Of a stretch of 64,000 nt of DNA, positions 1 through 8,561 are shown piece after piece. The translations under genes were made by a program, and so were the position numbers. The stretch is taken from contig CAVZNV010000021.1 of assembly GCA_963776735.1 (NCBI GenBank), positions 248,001-312,000 of the forward strand. Direction: 5' to 3'. How positions within the stretch are numbered: the stretch's first letter is position 1; each line of letters begins with the position of its first letter. The notes beneath the pieces are model-generated. The model saw nothing but the letters and a program-made list of their open reading frames with translations, did not search any database and had not been told where the DNA came from. The DNA comes from PALSA-612 sp963776735. Its GTDB lineage: Bacteria; Actinomycetota; Thermoleophilia; Gaiellales; Gaiellaceae.

Positions 1-123
1 GATGATGACAACCGACGCGACGCCGCCGATGATCCGCGTCTTGCCGGTGCGCTTCTTCTTCTCGACGTGCTCGAGCTCCTTCTGGACGAGCTCGTCCTCG
101 ACCCGGTGTTCGGCGGCCGTCAC
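1..123 (-). CDS. hypothetical membrane protein, N-terminal part (runs off window)
   Basis: An open frame reads leftward from a GTG at 121-123 to the window edge, giving 41 codons with no stop. The peptide starts MTAAEHRVEDELVQKELEHV, a charged and probably helical stretch, then a Lys/Arg cluster, then a hydrophobic run (IIGGVASVVII) that looks like the start of a membrane segment. It is divergent from the BrkB-like gene at 182. Function cannot be assigned from this fragment. A lysine/arginine cluster before a first membrane helix would fit a flippase-like protein, but that is a guess. Confidence 0.45.
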   Translation of the reverse strand, partial: MTAAEHRVEDELVQKELEHVEKKKRTGKTRIIGGVASVVII

Positions 124-181
124 ACGGGCGACCGTACATGCTTCATAGGCCGAAAGCAGGCTACGATCGGTGGGAGGGCTG

Positions 182-1093
182 ATGGAACCTGTCCAGCAGA
201 CGACGCCGCCGGACGAGTCGGCGTCGAGGCTGCGGCGCCTCAAGGCGTGGTCGGCTGCGATGCAGGAGCAGAGCAAGCAGACCGCGGAGCACCAGCGGGG
301 GCGCCACGAATCGGTGGACGCGGTCTTCGACATGGCCGACCGCGACGCCGAGGTCGCGGGCGGGATCATCGCCGGCGCGCTCGCGTACCGGCTGTTCATC
401 TGGCTGCTGCCGCTCGGGCTCGTCGCCGTCGCCGGGCTCGGCATCGCGGCGGACGCCGCCTCGGAGTCGCCCGAGAAGGCGGCCGGCGACCTGGGGCTGC
501 TCGGCCTCGTCACGAGCTCGATCGCCGGCGCGGCGAAGAGCTCGAACCGGTACTACGCGCTCGCGATCGGGATCCCGATCCTGATCTTCGTCACGCGCAG
601 CGTCCTGCGGGTGCTGATCGGGGCGCACCGGCTGGTCTGGCGCGACCTCCGCTCGGCGGTCCCGAAGCCGAAGCTGTCGACCACGCTCGAGTTCCTCGGC
701 GCAGTGCTGTTGCTCCTGGCGGCCTATGCGCTCGCGAGCCTGGCCGGCCGGCACACGGACGGGTTCGTCGGAGTGATCGTGACGATCCTGCTGCTGCTGC
801 CGTACGCCGCGATCTGGCTCTACGTCACGACGCGGTTGCCGCACCGGACGGCGCCGTGGAAGGCGCTCGTGCCGGGCGCGCTCCTGTTCGGACTCGGTAC
901 CGAGGTGATCTCTGCAGTCGCCAAGTACCTGATCGCCCCCTACGCGTTGGCCAAGCAGGGAACCTACGGCGCACTCGGCACCGCTGCGGTGCTGCTCCTC
1001 GGACTCTTTTTCTTCAGCCGGCTGATCGTCGGGGCCGCGGTGCTCAATGCGACGCTGTGGGAGCGGGGAGTGTGGGGGCAGCCGGAGCAGTGA
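182..1093 (+). CDS. YihY/BrkB family inner-membrane protein
   Basis: Predicted 303-residue integral membrane protein of the YihY/BrkB (former RNase BN) family, a conserved envelope family whose molecular role is unsettled. The first 55 or so residues are charged and cytosolic, followed by about six hydrophobic segments near residues 63-85, 122-140, 165-185, 193-215, 225-245 and 262-288. The family-typical AYRLFIWLLPL stretch opens the membrane part and FFFSRLIVGAAVLNA closes it. The ATG at 182 is preferred over the in-frame GTG at 170 because GGGAGG sits 5-10 bases upstream of the ATG. The 3' end overlaps the convergent gene (stop at 1044) by 50 bp. Confidence 0.8.
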   Translation: MEPVQQTTPPDESASRLRRLKAWSAAMQEQSKQTAEHQRGRHESVDAVFDMADRDAEVAGGIIAGALAYRLFIWLLPLGLVAVAGLGIAADAASESPEKAAGDLGLLGLVTSSIAGAAKSSNRYYALAIGIPILIFVTRSVLRVLIGAHRLVWRDLRSAVPKPKLSTTLEFLGAVLLLLAAYALASLAGRHTDGFVGVIVTILLLLPYAAIWLYVTTRLPHRTAPWKALVPGALLFGLGTEVISAVAKYLIAPYALAKQGTYGALGTAAVLLLGLFFFSRLIVGAAVLNATLWERGVWGQPEQ

Positions 1094-2975
1094 CGAACAC
1101 GGGCAGCTCGCCTGCCTGACGGCGGCGCAGGTCGTAGAAGAGCAGCGCGATCGCGATGCCGGCGAACGGCATCACGACCACGTACACGAGCGAGCTGATC
1201 GCATTCACGAAGTCGAGCGACCTCGACGTGAGGAACATGAACGCAAGCCCGACCACCGGTCCGGTCAGGTAGACGGTGACGTTGACGAGCCCGGCGATGA
1301 CGAGCACGCGCAGCATGTGCCGGCCGACGAGCTGGGAGCTGCGCCGGAGGGCGTTCGTCGCCGACAGGTGCTCGATCACGCACGCCTGCGTCAGCACGGT
1401 CTTGCGCACGAGCCAGAAGACGGCGAACGGGATGCCGACGACGGTCAGCGACAGCAGCACGGTGACGACGATCACGCGCAGCCACGCCCACGCGAGCGAC
1501 CAGAGGTGCGGGACGATCGCGCGATACGCACGCAAGGCGTTCGGGCGGCCGTCGTCGTCGATGTGCTCCAGCGCGAGGGCGACGACGCCGGTGACGAGGA
1601 TGCTGGCAGCGATCGTCGAGAGCTGTCCGAAGAGCAGTCCGACCACGCCGCCGATCACCGGATCCGTCTGCGCCTCGGTCACGAACGTCCCGGCGCCCGT
1701 GAAGTGGAAGATCGCCTCCTGGATCAGCGCAGCGACGATGCCGAACGGGATGAACGCGAGCCCGATGCCGAGGAACATGCGCGGGTGGCGTGCGTAGATC
1801 AGCCGCGCCGTGCGGTAGATCTGGCCGCCGGTGCGAGGCTGGTCGACCGGCTCGGTGACGAGCGGCGACCACCGCGTCCGCTTGACCGCCCAGGCCGCGA
1901 GCAGTGCGAGCGCGCCGAAGAAGGCGAGCACGGCCCACGGGGTGCGCAGGAAGCGGATGTAGACCATCGAGCCGGCCGCGACGGCACCGCAGAAGAAGTC
2001 GGTCGTGCTCGTCCCGAACGAGCTCTGTCCGGGCACGGCGGTGCTGCCCGAGCGCCACTTCTCGTCGGCCCAGGTCACCGGCTGCGTCCACTGCTGCTTC
2101 GTGTTGGGACCGTCGGGACCGTTGTTCGGGCCGCTCTCCTTCTGGCCCCACCGGCCCGTGTAGGCGAGCCAGGCGAACGGTGAGTCCTTCGCCACCGGGC
2201 CGTCCGGCATCAGCACCGCGTGCGTCTGCTCGAGGTTCGACGGGCCGCGCGTGTCGTCGCATCCGAAGCCCTCCTGCGCGCTGTGCCCGAGCCAGAGCGA
2301 GGGCGTGAAGAAGTTCGCGTGCGAGCCGCGGGCGGGGTAGACGATCGGGTGCGTGCCGCGTTTCTCGAGCTTGCTGCTGTTCCACTCCGCCCTCTCGGCG
2401 CCGTCGTGCTGGGAGTATCCGACCTCGGTGGGCGTCCGCGTCAAGGCCTCCGACGCCGAGGACGCGTCGAACATGATCTGGACCATCTCCCAGTCGCCCT
2501 CGTGCTTGTTGTTCCAGTCGTTGAAGACGTAGTAGAGCCAGTACTGGAGGGCGAGCTTCCCCGGCTTGCCCGGCTGCGTGACGACGTGCGCGTACGCGGT
2601 CGTCGGCTGTCCGGCGCTGATCGCGCGGGCCCACTCCTCGTAGCTGCAGCCGGGGTTGAGCGGCGAGCCCGGGAAGTCGAGATAGGTGTCGGGGCCTCGG
2701 CCCCAGAGGTCGGAGGCGGTCGGGGCGACCTTGATCGTCCGGCCGTGTGCGTCCTCGAGCTTGACGTCCGCACGGCCGAGCACGACGGTCGCGGGGACAG
2801 GCCGGTACGGCTCGCCGTGCGAGTCGCATTGCTGCTCCTGCTTCTTGAGCGCGACGATCGGCGCGTACCGGTCGGCGAGCTGCTGCTCGGGCGACGGGGA
2901 ATCCGCCGTTGCGCCGACGGCGGTGGCGCCGAACGCGACGGCCGCTAGCGCCGTGAGAGTGAGAGCCCGCCGCAC
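1044..2975 (-). CDS. secreted Vps62-like (DUF946) protein with C-terminal membrane domain
   Basis: 643-residue protein with a signal peptide (VRRALTLTALAAVAFGATAV) and then an extracellular Vps62/DUF946-type region of about 300 residues. Features of that family are LQYWLYYVFNDWNN, HEGDWEMVQIMFD and ARGSHANFF. After one membrane anchor (IRFLRTPWAVLAFFGALALL) comes a roughly 250-residue multi-pass membrane domain with long hydrophobic segments, resembling the domains found with glycerophosphodiester phosphodiesterases. The start is the GTG at 2973-2975 with GGGAGA seven bases upstream; the frame is open further upstream but runs into the channel gene. It starts 5 bp after the channel gene stops, so the two probably form an operon. 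Biochemical role unknown. Confidence 0.65.
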   Translation of the reverse strand: MRRALTLTALAAVAFGATAVGATADSPSPEQQLADRYAPIVALKKQEQQCDSHGEPYRPVPATVVLGRADVKLEDAHGRTIKVAPTASDLWGRGPDTYLDFPGSPLNPGCSYEEWARAISAGQPTTAYAHVVTQPGKPGKLALQYWLYYVFNDWNNKHEGDWEMVQIMFDASSASEALTRTPTEVGYSQHDGAERAEWNSSKLEKRGTHPIVYPARGSHANFFTPSLWLGHSAQEGFGCDDTRGPSNLEQTHAVLMPDGPVAKDSPFAWLAYTGRWGQKESGPNNGPDGPNTKQQWTQPVTWADEKWRSGSTAVPGQSSFGTSTTDFFCGAVAAGSMVYIRFLRTPWAVLAFFGALALLAAWAVKRTRWSPLVTEPVDQPRTGGQIYRTARLIYARHPRMFLGIGLAFIPFGIVAALIQEAIFHFTGAGTFVTEAQTDPVIGGVVGLLFGQLSTIAASILVTGVVALALEHIDDDGRPNALRAYRAIVPHLWSLAWAWLRVIVVTVLLSLTVVGIPFAVFWLVRKTVLTQACVIEHLSATNALRRSSQLVGRHMLRVLVIAGLVNVTVYLTGPVVGLAFMFLTSRSLDFVNAISSLVYVVVMPFAGIAIALLFYDLRRRQAGELPVFVTAPAAPTLPAPTASH

Positions 2976-2979
2976 ACGA

Positions 2980-3441
2980 TCAATTCTCCCCGGATCCGCG
3001 TAGCGCCGCGTCGAGACGGTCGAGCTTGCGGTCGATCTCGTCGAATCTCGCCTCCATCCGGTCCATGTCGCTTTCCTCGTCCAGCGCCTCGACCCTCCGG
3101 TGCTCGGCCGTCGCGCGCGCAACGAACGTGGACGTGATTGCGGCCGTGACGATGGCGATGAAAGCGATGCCTTCGAGCATGACGGCCGCCGCGACGATCC
3201 GCCCCGAGACGTGTTGGGGGGTGACGTCGCCGTACCCGACCGTGGTCACGGTCTGCATCGCCCACCACATCCCGACCCAGATGTTCGAGTACTCCGCGCG
3301 GTCGATCAGGCGCATGAGAATGCCGCCGAGAACCACGACCCCGGCGGTCGCGACGACGATCGTCCCTGCCGCACCCCTGACAGAGGGAGGCTCGCGCAGG
3401 AATCGCGACATGCGTCGCTCGATGAAGCTCTTGCGCGCCAT
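2980..3441 (-). CDS. two-TM potassium channel family protein
   Basis: 153-residue ion channel subunit. It has one membrane helix (VVVATAGVVVLGGILMRL), a pore loop with the K+ selectivity filter TVGYGDVTP preceded by WWAMQTV, and a second helix (AAAVMLEGIAFIAIVTAAI). A C-terminal charged coiled-coil-like tail (DRMEARFDEIDRKLDRLDAA) could support tetramer assembly. The length fits a KcsA-type pore without a regulatory RCK domain. The ATG at 3441 is chosen because the first helix follows about 30 residues later; the frame is open upstream but the extra part is not channel-like. It is followed after 4 bp by the Vps62-like gene. Confidence 0.85.
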   Translation of the reverse strand: MARKSFIERRMSRFLREPPSVRGAAGTIVVATAGVVVLGGILMRLIDRAEYSNIWVGMWWAMQTVTTVGYGDVTPQHVSGRIVAAAVMLEGIAFIAIVTAAITSTFVARATAEHRRVEALDEESDMDRMEARFDEIDRKLDRLDAALRGSGEN

Positions 3442-3541
3442 CCGCACAGACGTTACGCCGACGCCCGGACAATGATCGGCACGGAGCCGTGTCAGAATCC
3501 CGGCCGAGGGTCCGCACCACGATGTTCGGCGGGAGTTGTCC

Positions 3542-4687
3542 TTGAGCGACGCGGAAGGGATCGCAGTGTCGAGCGCCCCGGGCGGCAGCTCGCTGATCCC
3601 GAAGGTGCCGCACACCAGGACCCGCCGGCAGCGCATGATCAGGGTCGCGCTGTGGATCGGGGGCCTGGGGCTCTTCGTGCTCGTCCTCCAGCTGATCGGA
3701 GTCGACGTCAGCGGCTGGCTGTCGAGCCTCTGGGATCAGATGAAGGCGATCCCGAAGGGCTACCTCGTCGCGGCGCTCGTCTTCCAGCTCGGCTACACGG
3801 TGCTCGCGGGTCTCTCGTACTACGGGATCCTGCGCGTCGCCTACCCGGGCGAAGTCGCGTTCACGCCGATCCTGACCGCCTACGCGGTCGGCGTGGCGAT
3901 GAACGGGTTCCTGCCGGCGAACATCGGCACCTTCGTGACGCTGGTCATGTTCGTCGCGATCATCCCCTCGGCGACGCTGGCCGGGTCGATCGCCGCCTAC
4001 CTCGTCCAGAAGATCTTCTTCACGCTCGCCGGGACGTTCGTGTTCCTCTACATGTTCCTCTCGGTCCCGAACTCGTTCAACCTCAACTTCAGCAACCTCA
4101 CGGCGCACCCGTTCCTGTTCGTCGCGATCATCGGCGGGGTCGCCGTCGGGCTCGTCATCCTGGCCCGAGCCTTCTGGCGACAGCTGAAGAAGCTCTGGGA
4201 GCAGGCGAAGCAGGGCGGCGTGATCCTGTCGCAGCCGAAGAAGTACATGCAGTGGGTGTTCCTGCCCTCCTTCCTGGCCTGGTGCTCCAAGCTGATCGTG
4301 ACGGGGATCTTCCTCGCCGCGTTCTCGATCCCGGTCACCTTCAACTCGATCATGTGGGTTTCGGGCTCCGGGTCGCTCGCGAGCATGACGTCGTTCACCC
4401 CGGGCGGCATCGGGGTCACGCAGGCGACGAACGCGCTCGCCCTCAAGACGTGCTGCGGCGTTCCCCAGGACCAGGCCGTGGCCTACTCGACCTCGCAGCA
4501 GCTGATCACGACGGCCTGGAACGTCCTCTTCGCCCTGGTCCTCGTCGTGCTCGTGTTCGGCTGGACGGGCGGCAAGGCGCTCGTCGGAGACTCGTACGTG
4601 CAGGCGAAGCAGAAAGCCGGGGAGATGAAGGAGGAGCGGCGCCGCAAGAAGCAGGAGAAGAAGGAGGCTGCGAAGCAAGGCACGTGA
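3542..4687 (+). CDS. flippase-like / LPG-synthase TM-domain membrane protein
   Basis: 381-residue integral membrane protein of the UPF0104 / lysylphosphatidylglycerol-synthase transmembrane family (the flippase half of MprF, without a synthase domain). About seven or eight hydrophobic segments are visible. The family-typical SFTPGGIGVTQATNALAL motif is in the C-terminal half. The tail is a strongly charged KEERRRKKQEKKEAAK stretch. TTG at 3542 is favoured over TTG at 3536 because GGGAG at 3531-3535 leaves a usable 6-base spacer only for 3542. It is the first gene of a co-directional set with 4782 and 5948, which also contains a second flippase-like protein. A lipid or polyprenol-linked substrate is likely but not identifiable. 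Confidence 0.75.
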   Translation: MSDAEGIAVSSAPGGSSLIPKVPHTRTRRQRMIRVALWIGGLGLFVLVLQLIGVDVSGWLSSLWDQMKAIPKGYLVAALVFQLGYTVLAGLSYYGILRVAYPGEVAFTPILTAYAVGVAMNGFLPANIGTFVTLVMFVAIIPSATLAGSIAAYLVQKIFFTLAGTFVFLYMFLSVPNSFNLNFSNLTAHPFLFVAIIGGVAVGLVILARAFWRQLKKLWEQAKQGGVILSQPKKYMQWVFLPSFLAWCSKLIVTGIFLAAFSIPVTFNSIMWVSGSGSLASMTSFTPGGIGVTQATNALALKTCCGVPQDQAVAYSTSQQLITTAWNVLFALVLVVLVFGWTGGKALVGDSYVQAKQKAGEMKEERRRKKQEKKEAAKQGT

Positions 4688-4781
4688 GGGAGGGCATGAG
4701 CGGCCCCTCATCCAAACGGGATGAGCACCGGTCGCCGCGCAGTGCGAGATACTCGCGCGAGGCATCCGGAGAGGAGACGAG

Positions 4782-5951
4782 ATGGCGAGCAACGGAGACG
4801 GAGAGGGACGGAAAGCGCCGCGCTGGCGGCGGATCACCGTCTGGGTCCTGGTCGTCGTCGCGACGATCCTCGGCCTCGCGACGTCGCTGACGATCTGGGC
4901 CAAGCGGCAGGCGCTCGACACGAACGCGGTCTCGAATCTCGCCACGGGCATCGTCCAGGACGACGCCGTCCGGGCCAAGCTTTCTGTCTACCTCGTCGAC
5001 CAGCTCTACGACAATGAGAACGTCGCGAAGACTCTGAGCGAGAAGCTTCCGGCGCAGCTCCAGCCGCTCGCCGCTCCGCTCGCCGGCGCGCTCGAACAGC
5101 TCGCCGTGCAGTCGGCGAACACGCTGCTCGAGCGCCCGCGCGTCCAGAAGCTCTTCGTCACGGCCGTGACTCAGGCGCACGCGGCGTTCATGCGCCTCGT
5201 CAACGGCAAGTCGCACGCTCTCGCGTCGACCAACGGCGTCGTCTACCTCGACGTGAGACCGATCCTCGACCAGCTCGCGGAGCAGTACGGGGTCCTGAAC
5301 AAGGTCAAAGGGAAGCTGCCGCCGAACGCGGGGAAGATCGAGCTCATGAAGCAGAGCCAGCTCGACGCGATCCAGACGGGCGCGAAGACGATCAACTCGC
5401 TCAGCGTCCTACTCGCAATTGCCGTGTTCGGGCTCTACGCGATCGCGATCTTCCTCGCACGCGGGTTCCGGCGCGCGACGCTCCGGAACGTCGGCGTGGC
5501 GATGGTCATCGTCGGGATCCTGCTGCTGCTCGTCCGCCGGATCGCCGGGAACATGGTCATCGACACGCTCGCGACCGGAGGCGGCGACCACACGGCCGGG
5601 AACCACATCTGGCTGCTCGCGACGAGCCTGCTGTCCGACCTCGCCTGGGCGTCGATCGGCTATGGCCTGTTCGTGATTGTGGGCGCGATCCTCGCCGGCC
5701 CGACCGGCCTCGCTGTCCGGGTGCGGAGGATGCTCGCCCCGGCGTTCCGCGACCACGTCTGGCTGGTCTACACCGTCGTCGGCGTGCTCTATCTCCTGCT
5801 CCTCCTCTGGGCGCCGACCCGCGCGCAGACGCAGTGGATCCCGGCGCTCATCCTCGCTGCACTGCTGCTCTTCGGGGTCGAGGTCTTCCGGAGACAGACC
5901 GTTCGCGAGTTCCCGGCAAGCGCAGCCAGTCCGGCCAGCGGCGCGACGTGA
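4782..5951 (+). CDS. multi-pass membrane protein of unknown function
   Basis: 389-residue protein. One N-terminal membrane helix (VWVLVVVATILGLATSLTIW) is followed by about 150 extracytoplasmic, Ala/Leu-rich and probably helical residues. Then come four to five helices between about residues 205 and 375. No catalytic motif is visible. Start is the ATG at 4782 with GAGGAG 6-11 bases upstream. Its stop overlaps the GTG of the next gene (GTGA), so the two are probably translationally coupled, and it sits between two flippase-like genes. A structural or accessory role in that envelope operon is an inference. Confidence 0.7.
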   Translation: MASNGDGEGRKAPRWRRITVWVLVVVATILGLATSLTIWAKRQALDTNAVSNLATGIVQDDAVRAKLSVYLVDQLYDNENVAKTLSEKLPAQLQPLAAPLAGALEQLAVQSANTLLERPRVQKLFVTAVTQAHAAFMRLVNGKSHALASTNGVVYLDVRPILDQLAEQYGVLNKVKGKLPPNAGKIELMKQSQLDAIQTGAKTINSLSVLLAIAVFGLYAIAIFLARGFRRATLRNVGVAMVIVGILLLLVRRIAGNMVIDTLATGGGDHTAGNHIWLLATSLLSDLAWASIGYGLFVIVGAILAGPTGLAVRVRRMLAPAFRDHVWLVYTVVGVLYLLLLLWAPTRAQTQWIPALILAALLLFGVEVFRRQTVREFPASAASPASGAT

Positions 5952-8380
5952 GCGGAGGCGCGGACGCAGTCCCGGCTGCCGGCGCCTCCCCCGTGACCGC
6001 CCGGGCGAAAGCTCTCAGCGCCCGGTTCCGCGTCTTCGCGGCTCCGCCGAACCAGCCGCGTACGCGGCGGGCGACCGACGTCCTGCTCCTTGTCGTCGGG
6101 CTGCTGGGCCTCTGGCTGCTCGTCGCCGCGTATCCGCCCTCGCAGTTCGAGAGCTCGTTCGAATCCTTCCTCGCCAGCACGCCCGGCTGGCTCGATCCCG
6201 TCTGGGGCTTCTTCTACGACCTGCTCTGGCTCTGGTCGATCCTGCTCGTCGTCGCCGCGCTGGTGGCGCGGCGCCGCGGGATCGCGATCGAGGCGGTCGG
6301 GGCACTCGTGCTCGGAACGGTCGTGGCGCTGTTCTGCGCGAAGTTCGCCCTCGGCCACTGGCCTTCGATCGGGACGGCGATCGAGGGTGCATCGGGTTCG
6401 CCGCCCTTCCCGGCGCTGCGCATCGCCGAGACGGGAGCGGTGATCCTGGTCATGGCGCCGCACCTGACCAAGCCGCTGCGGACGACGGGCTGGTGGATCG
6501 TCGTCCTGGGTGTCCTTGGCGGCATGCTCACGGACTTCTCGACGCCGGGCGGCAACATCGCCGGGTTTCTCGCCGCTCTGACCGCCGCAGCCGCGATTCG
6601 TCTCGTCCTCGGCACCTCGGCGGGCCGACCCGGTCTCGAGAACGTGTCCGCGGCGCTCGCCGAGCTGGGCGTCTCGGCGCAGCAGCTCGGCGCGGCCGAC
6701 CGCCAGGTTGCGGGCGTGGTGCGCTTCCGGGCGCGCGACGACTCCGGCGACGAGCTGCTCGTCAAGGTCTACGGGCGTGACGCCTACGACAGCGCACTGA
6801 TCGCGAAGTTCTCGCGCATGGTCTGGTACCGGGACGGCGGCGGCGAGGTGGGGCTGAGCCGGCTCCAGGCTGTCGAGCACGAGGCGCTGATGACGCTGCT
6901 CGCCGCGCGGGCGGGGGTCGGCAGCCGCGAGGTCGTGACCGCCGGCGAGACCGAGGACGGCGACGCGCTGCTCGTGCTCCGCGGCGCAGCAAAGCCGCTC
7001 GCCGAGATGCCGGCCGGCGAGGTGGACGACGCGCTGCTCCAGACCGCGTGGGACGTGCTCGCCCGGCTCGGCCACGCGGGCATCGCGCACACCCAGCTCG
7101 ACTCGGCCACGGTTGCCGTCTCCGGCAAGGACGTCTGGCTGCTCGACTTCGGAGCGGCGACGGCGGCGCCGACGGTCAACCAGCTCCAGACGGACCGCGT
7201 GCAGCTGCTCGCGGCGACCGCGGCCGTGGCGGGAACCGAGCGTGCGACGGCGGCGACCGTGTCGGCGCTGGGCAAGGACGGGACCGCTGCGCTCCTGCCG
7301 TACCTGCAGTCGGCGGCGCTCGCGACGCCGCTGCGGAAGGACGTGAAGGCGGCCGGCATCAAGGTCGACGACCTCCGCAAGCAGCTCGCCGCTGCGGTCG
7401 GCGCGGACGAGCCCGAGCTGGTGAAGCTCCGCAGGATGACCTGGTGGACGATCATCCAGGCGGGGCTGCTGCTCTTCGCGGCGTCTGCGGTGGTCGCCGC
7501 GTTCGGGAACGTCGACTGGGAAGTCGTCCGCAAGCAGCTCCAGAACGCCGCGTGGGGCTGGATCATCGCCGGCTTCGTCGTCGCGCAGCTACCGCGGCTC
7601 ACCCAGGCGGTCGCGACGCTCGGCTCCGTCGCCGCCCGGCTCCCGTTCGGCCCCGTCTACATGAAGGAGCTGGCCACCTGCTACCTCAACCTGGCGATGC
7701 CGTCGAGCATCGCCCGCATGGCCGTCAACGTCCGCTTCTTCCAGTGCAACGGCCTTCCCGGCGTGATGGCGGTCACGTCCGGTGCGATCGACTCGTTCGT
7801 CGGCAACATCATCCAGGCGCTGATCATCATCGTCCTGCTGCTGTTCGGGACCTCGAGCATCGACCTGAACCTGAGCGCGCCCTCCTCGGACAGCACCTCC
7901 TGGAAGCTCCTCTGGATCCTCGTCGGTCTGATCGCCGCAGTCGTGCTCGTGTTCGTGTTCGTCGACCGCGTGCGGCGCCCGGTCGTCAAGCGTGTCAAAG
8001 AGTGGTGGCCGGAGGTCAAGACCTCGCTCACCGCCTTGCGCTCGTCGAACAAGCTGCGCCTGCTGATCCTCGGGAACATCGCGAGCGAGCTGCTCTTCTC
8101 GGCCGCGCTCGGGATGTTCGCACGCTCGGTCGGCTACCACATCAACTTCGCGGAGCTCGTGCTGATCAACGAGAGCGTGTCGCTGCTCTCCAGCTTCATC
8201 CCGGTGCCCGGCGGGATCGGCGTCTGCGAGTTCGGCCTCATGGTCGGGCTGACCTCGGCCGGCATGTCGCAGGAGTCCGCGGTCATCACCGTGCTCCTGT
8301 ACCGCCTCTCGACGTTCTACCTGCCGCCGATCTGGGGGTTCTTCGCCTTCCGCTGGATGCAGCGGAACAAGTACCTCTGA
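5948..8380 (+). CDS. flippase-like membrane protein with embedded pseudokinase domain
   Basis: 810-residue protein in three parts. The N-terminal membrane region (about residues 30-220) has six or so helices and a phosphatase/DedA-like look. A cytosolic kinase-fold domain (about 230-480) retains LLVKVYG (lysine), VEHEAL (glutamate) and LLDFG. The C-terminal UPF0104 flippase-like domain (about 500-810) contains SSFIPVPGGIGVCEFGLM. In the kinase domain the catalytic loop reads HTQLDSATV where HGDLHPGNV-like is expected, so the catalytic Asp and the Asn are missing and it is probably a pseudokinase. Start is the GTG at 5948 overlapping the upstream TGA. Related long actinobacterial proteins exist with degenerate kinase segments, so the loss may be a family trait. 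Confidence 0.7.
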   Translation: MSGGADAVPAAGASPVTARAKALSARFRVFAAPPNQPRTRRATDVLLLVVGLLGLWLLVAAYPPSQFESSFESFLASTPGWLDPVWGFFYDLLWLWSILLVVAALVARRRGIAIEAVGALVLGTVVALFCAKFALGHWPSIGTAIEGASGSPPFPALRIAETGAVILVMAPHLTKPLRTTGWWIVVLGVLGGMLTDFSTPGGNIAGFLAALTAAAAIRLVLGTSAGRPGLENVSAALAELGVSAQQLGAADRQVAGVVRFRARDDSGDELLVKVYGRDAYDSALIAKFSRMVWYRDGGGEVGLSRLQAVEHEALMTLLAARAGVGSREVVTAGETEDGDALLVLRGAAKPLAEMPAGEVDDALLQTAWDVLARLGHAGIAHTQLDSATVAVSGKDVWLLDFGAATAAPTVNQLQTDRVQLLAATAAVAGTERATAATVSALGKDGTAALLPYLQSAALATPLRKDVKAAGIKVDDLRKQLAAAVGADEPELVKLRRMTWWTIIQAGLLLFAASAVVAAFGNVDWEVVRKQLQNAAWGWIIAGFVVAQLPRLTQAVATLGSVAARLPFGPVYMKELATCYLNLAMPSSIARMAVNVRFFQCNGLPGVMAVTSGAIDSFVGNIIQALIIIVLLLFGTSSIDLNLSAPSSDSTSWKLLWILVGLIAAVVLVFVFVDRVRRPVVKRVKEWWPEVKTSLTALRSSNKLRLLILGNIASELLFSAALGMFARSVGYHINFAELVLINESVSLLSSFIPVPGGIGVCEFGLMVGLTSAGMSQESAVITVLLYRLSTFYLPPIWGFFAFRWMQRNKYL

Positions 8381-8386
8381 GCTTGA

Positions 8387-8518
8387 CGGATTTTTCGCGA
8401 CCGGATCGACCTGTCCGCGAACCCTGCTCTCTGGCCCACGATCCAGACAGCTCTCGACGAGTCCGAGTACTTCATCCTGCTCGCGTCGCCCCGTGCCGCC
8501 CTGCCCCCTGCCGGCTGA
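8387..8518 (+). pseudogene. TIR-domain remnant
   Basis: Reading from 8387 gives RIFRDRIDLSANPALW, PTIQTALDESEYFILLASP and a few more residues to a TGA at 8516-8518. This matches the stretch of bacterial TIR domains where FRDR, an LSA.P.LW motif and a FI/VLLASP strand follow each other. An in-frame stop lies at 8384-8386 and the preceding gene ends at 8380, so the first part of the domain is gone. The C-terminal half, including the usual catalytic-glutamate region, is also gone. It lies directly upstream of the SLOG/SLATT-like gene. It could be the remains of an N-terminal domain of that protein or of a separate partner gene. Confidence 0.55.
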
Positions 8519-8561
8519 GCCGCTTGACTCCCGTCCGGGCGGCTCCGAGAATCGGCCGCGC

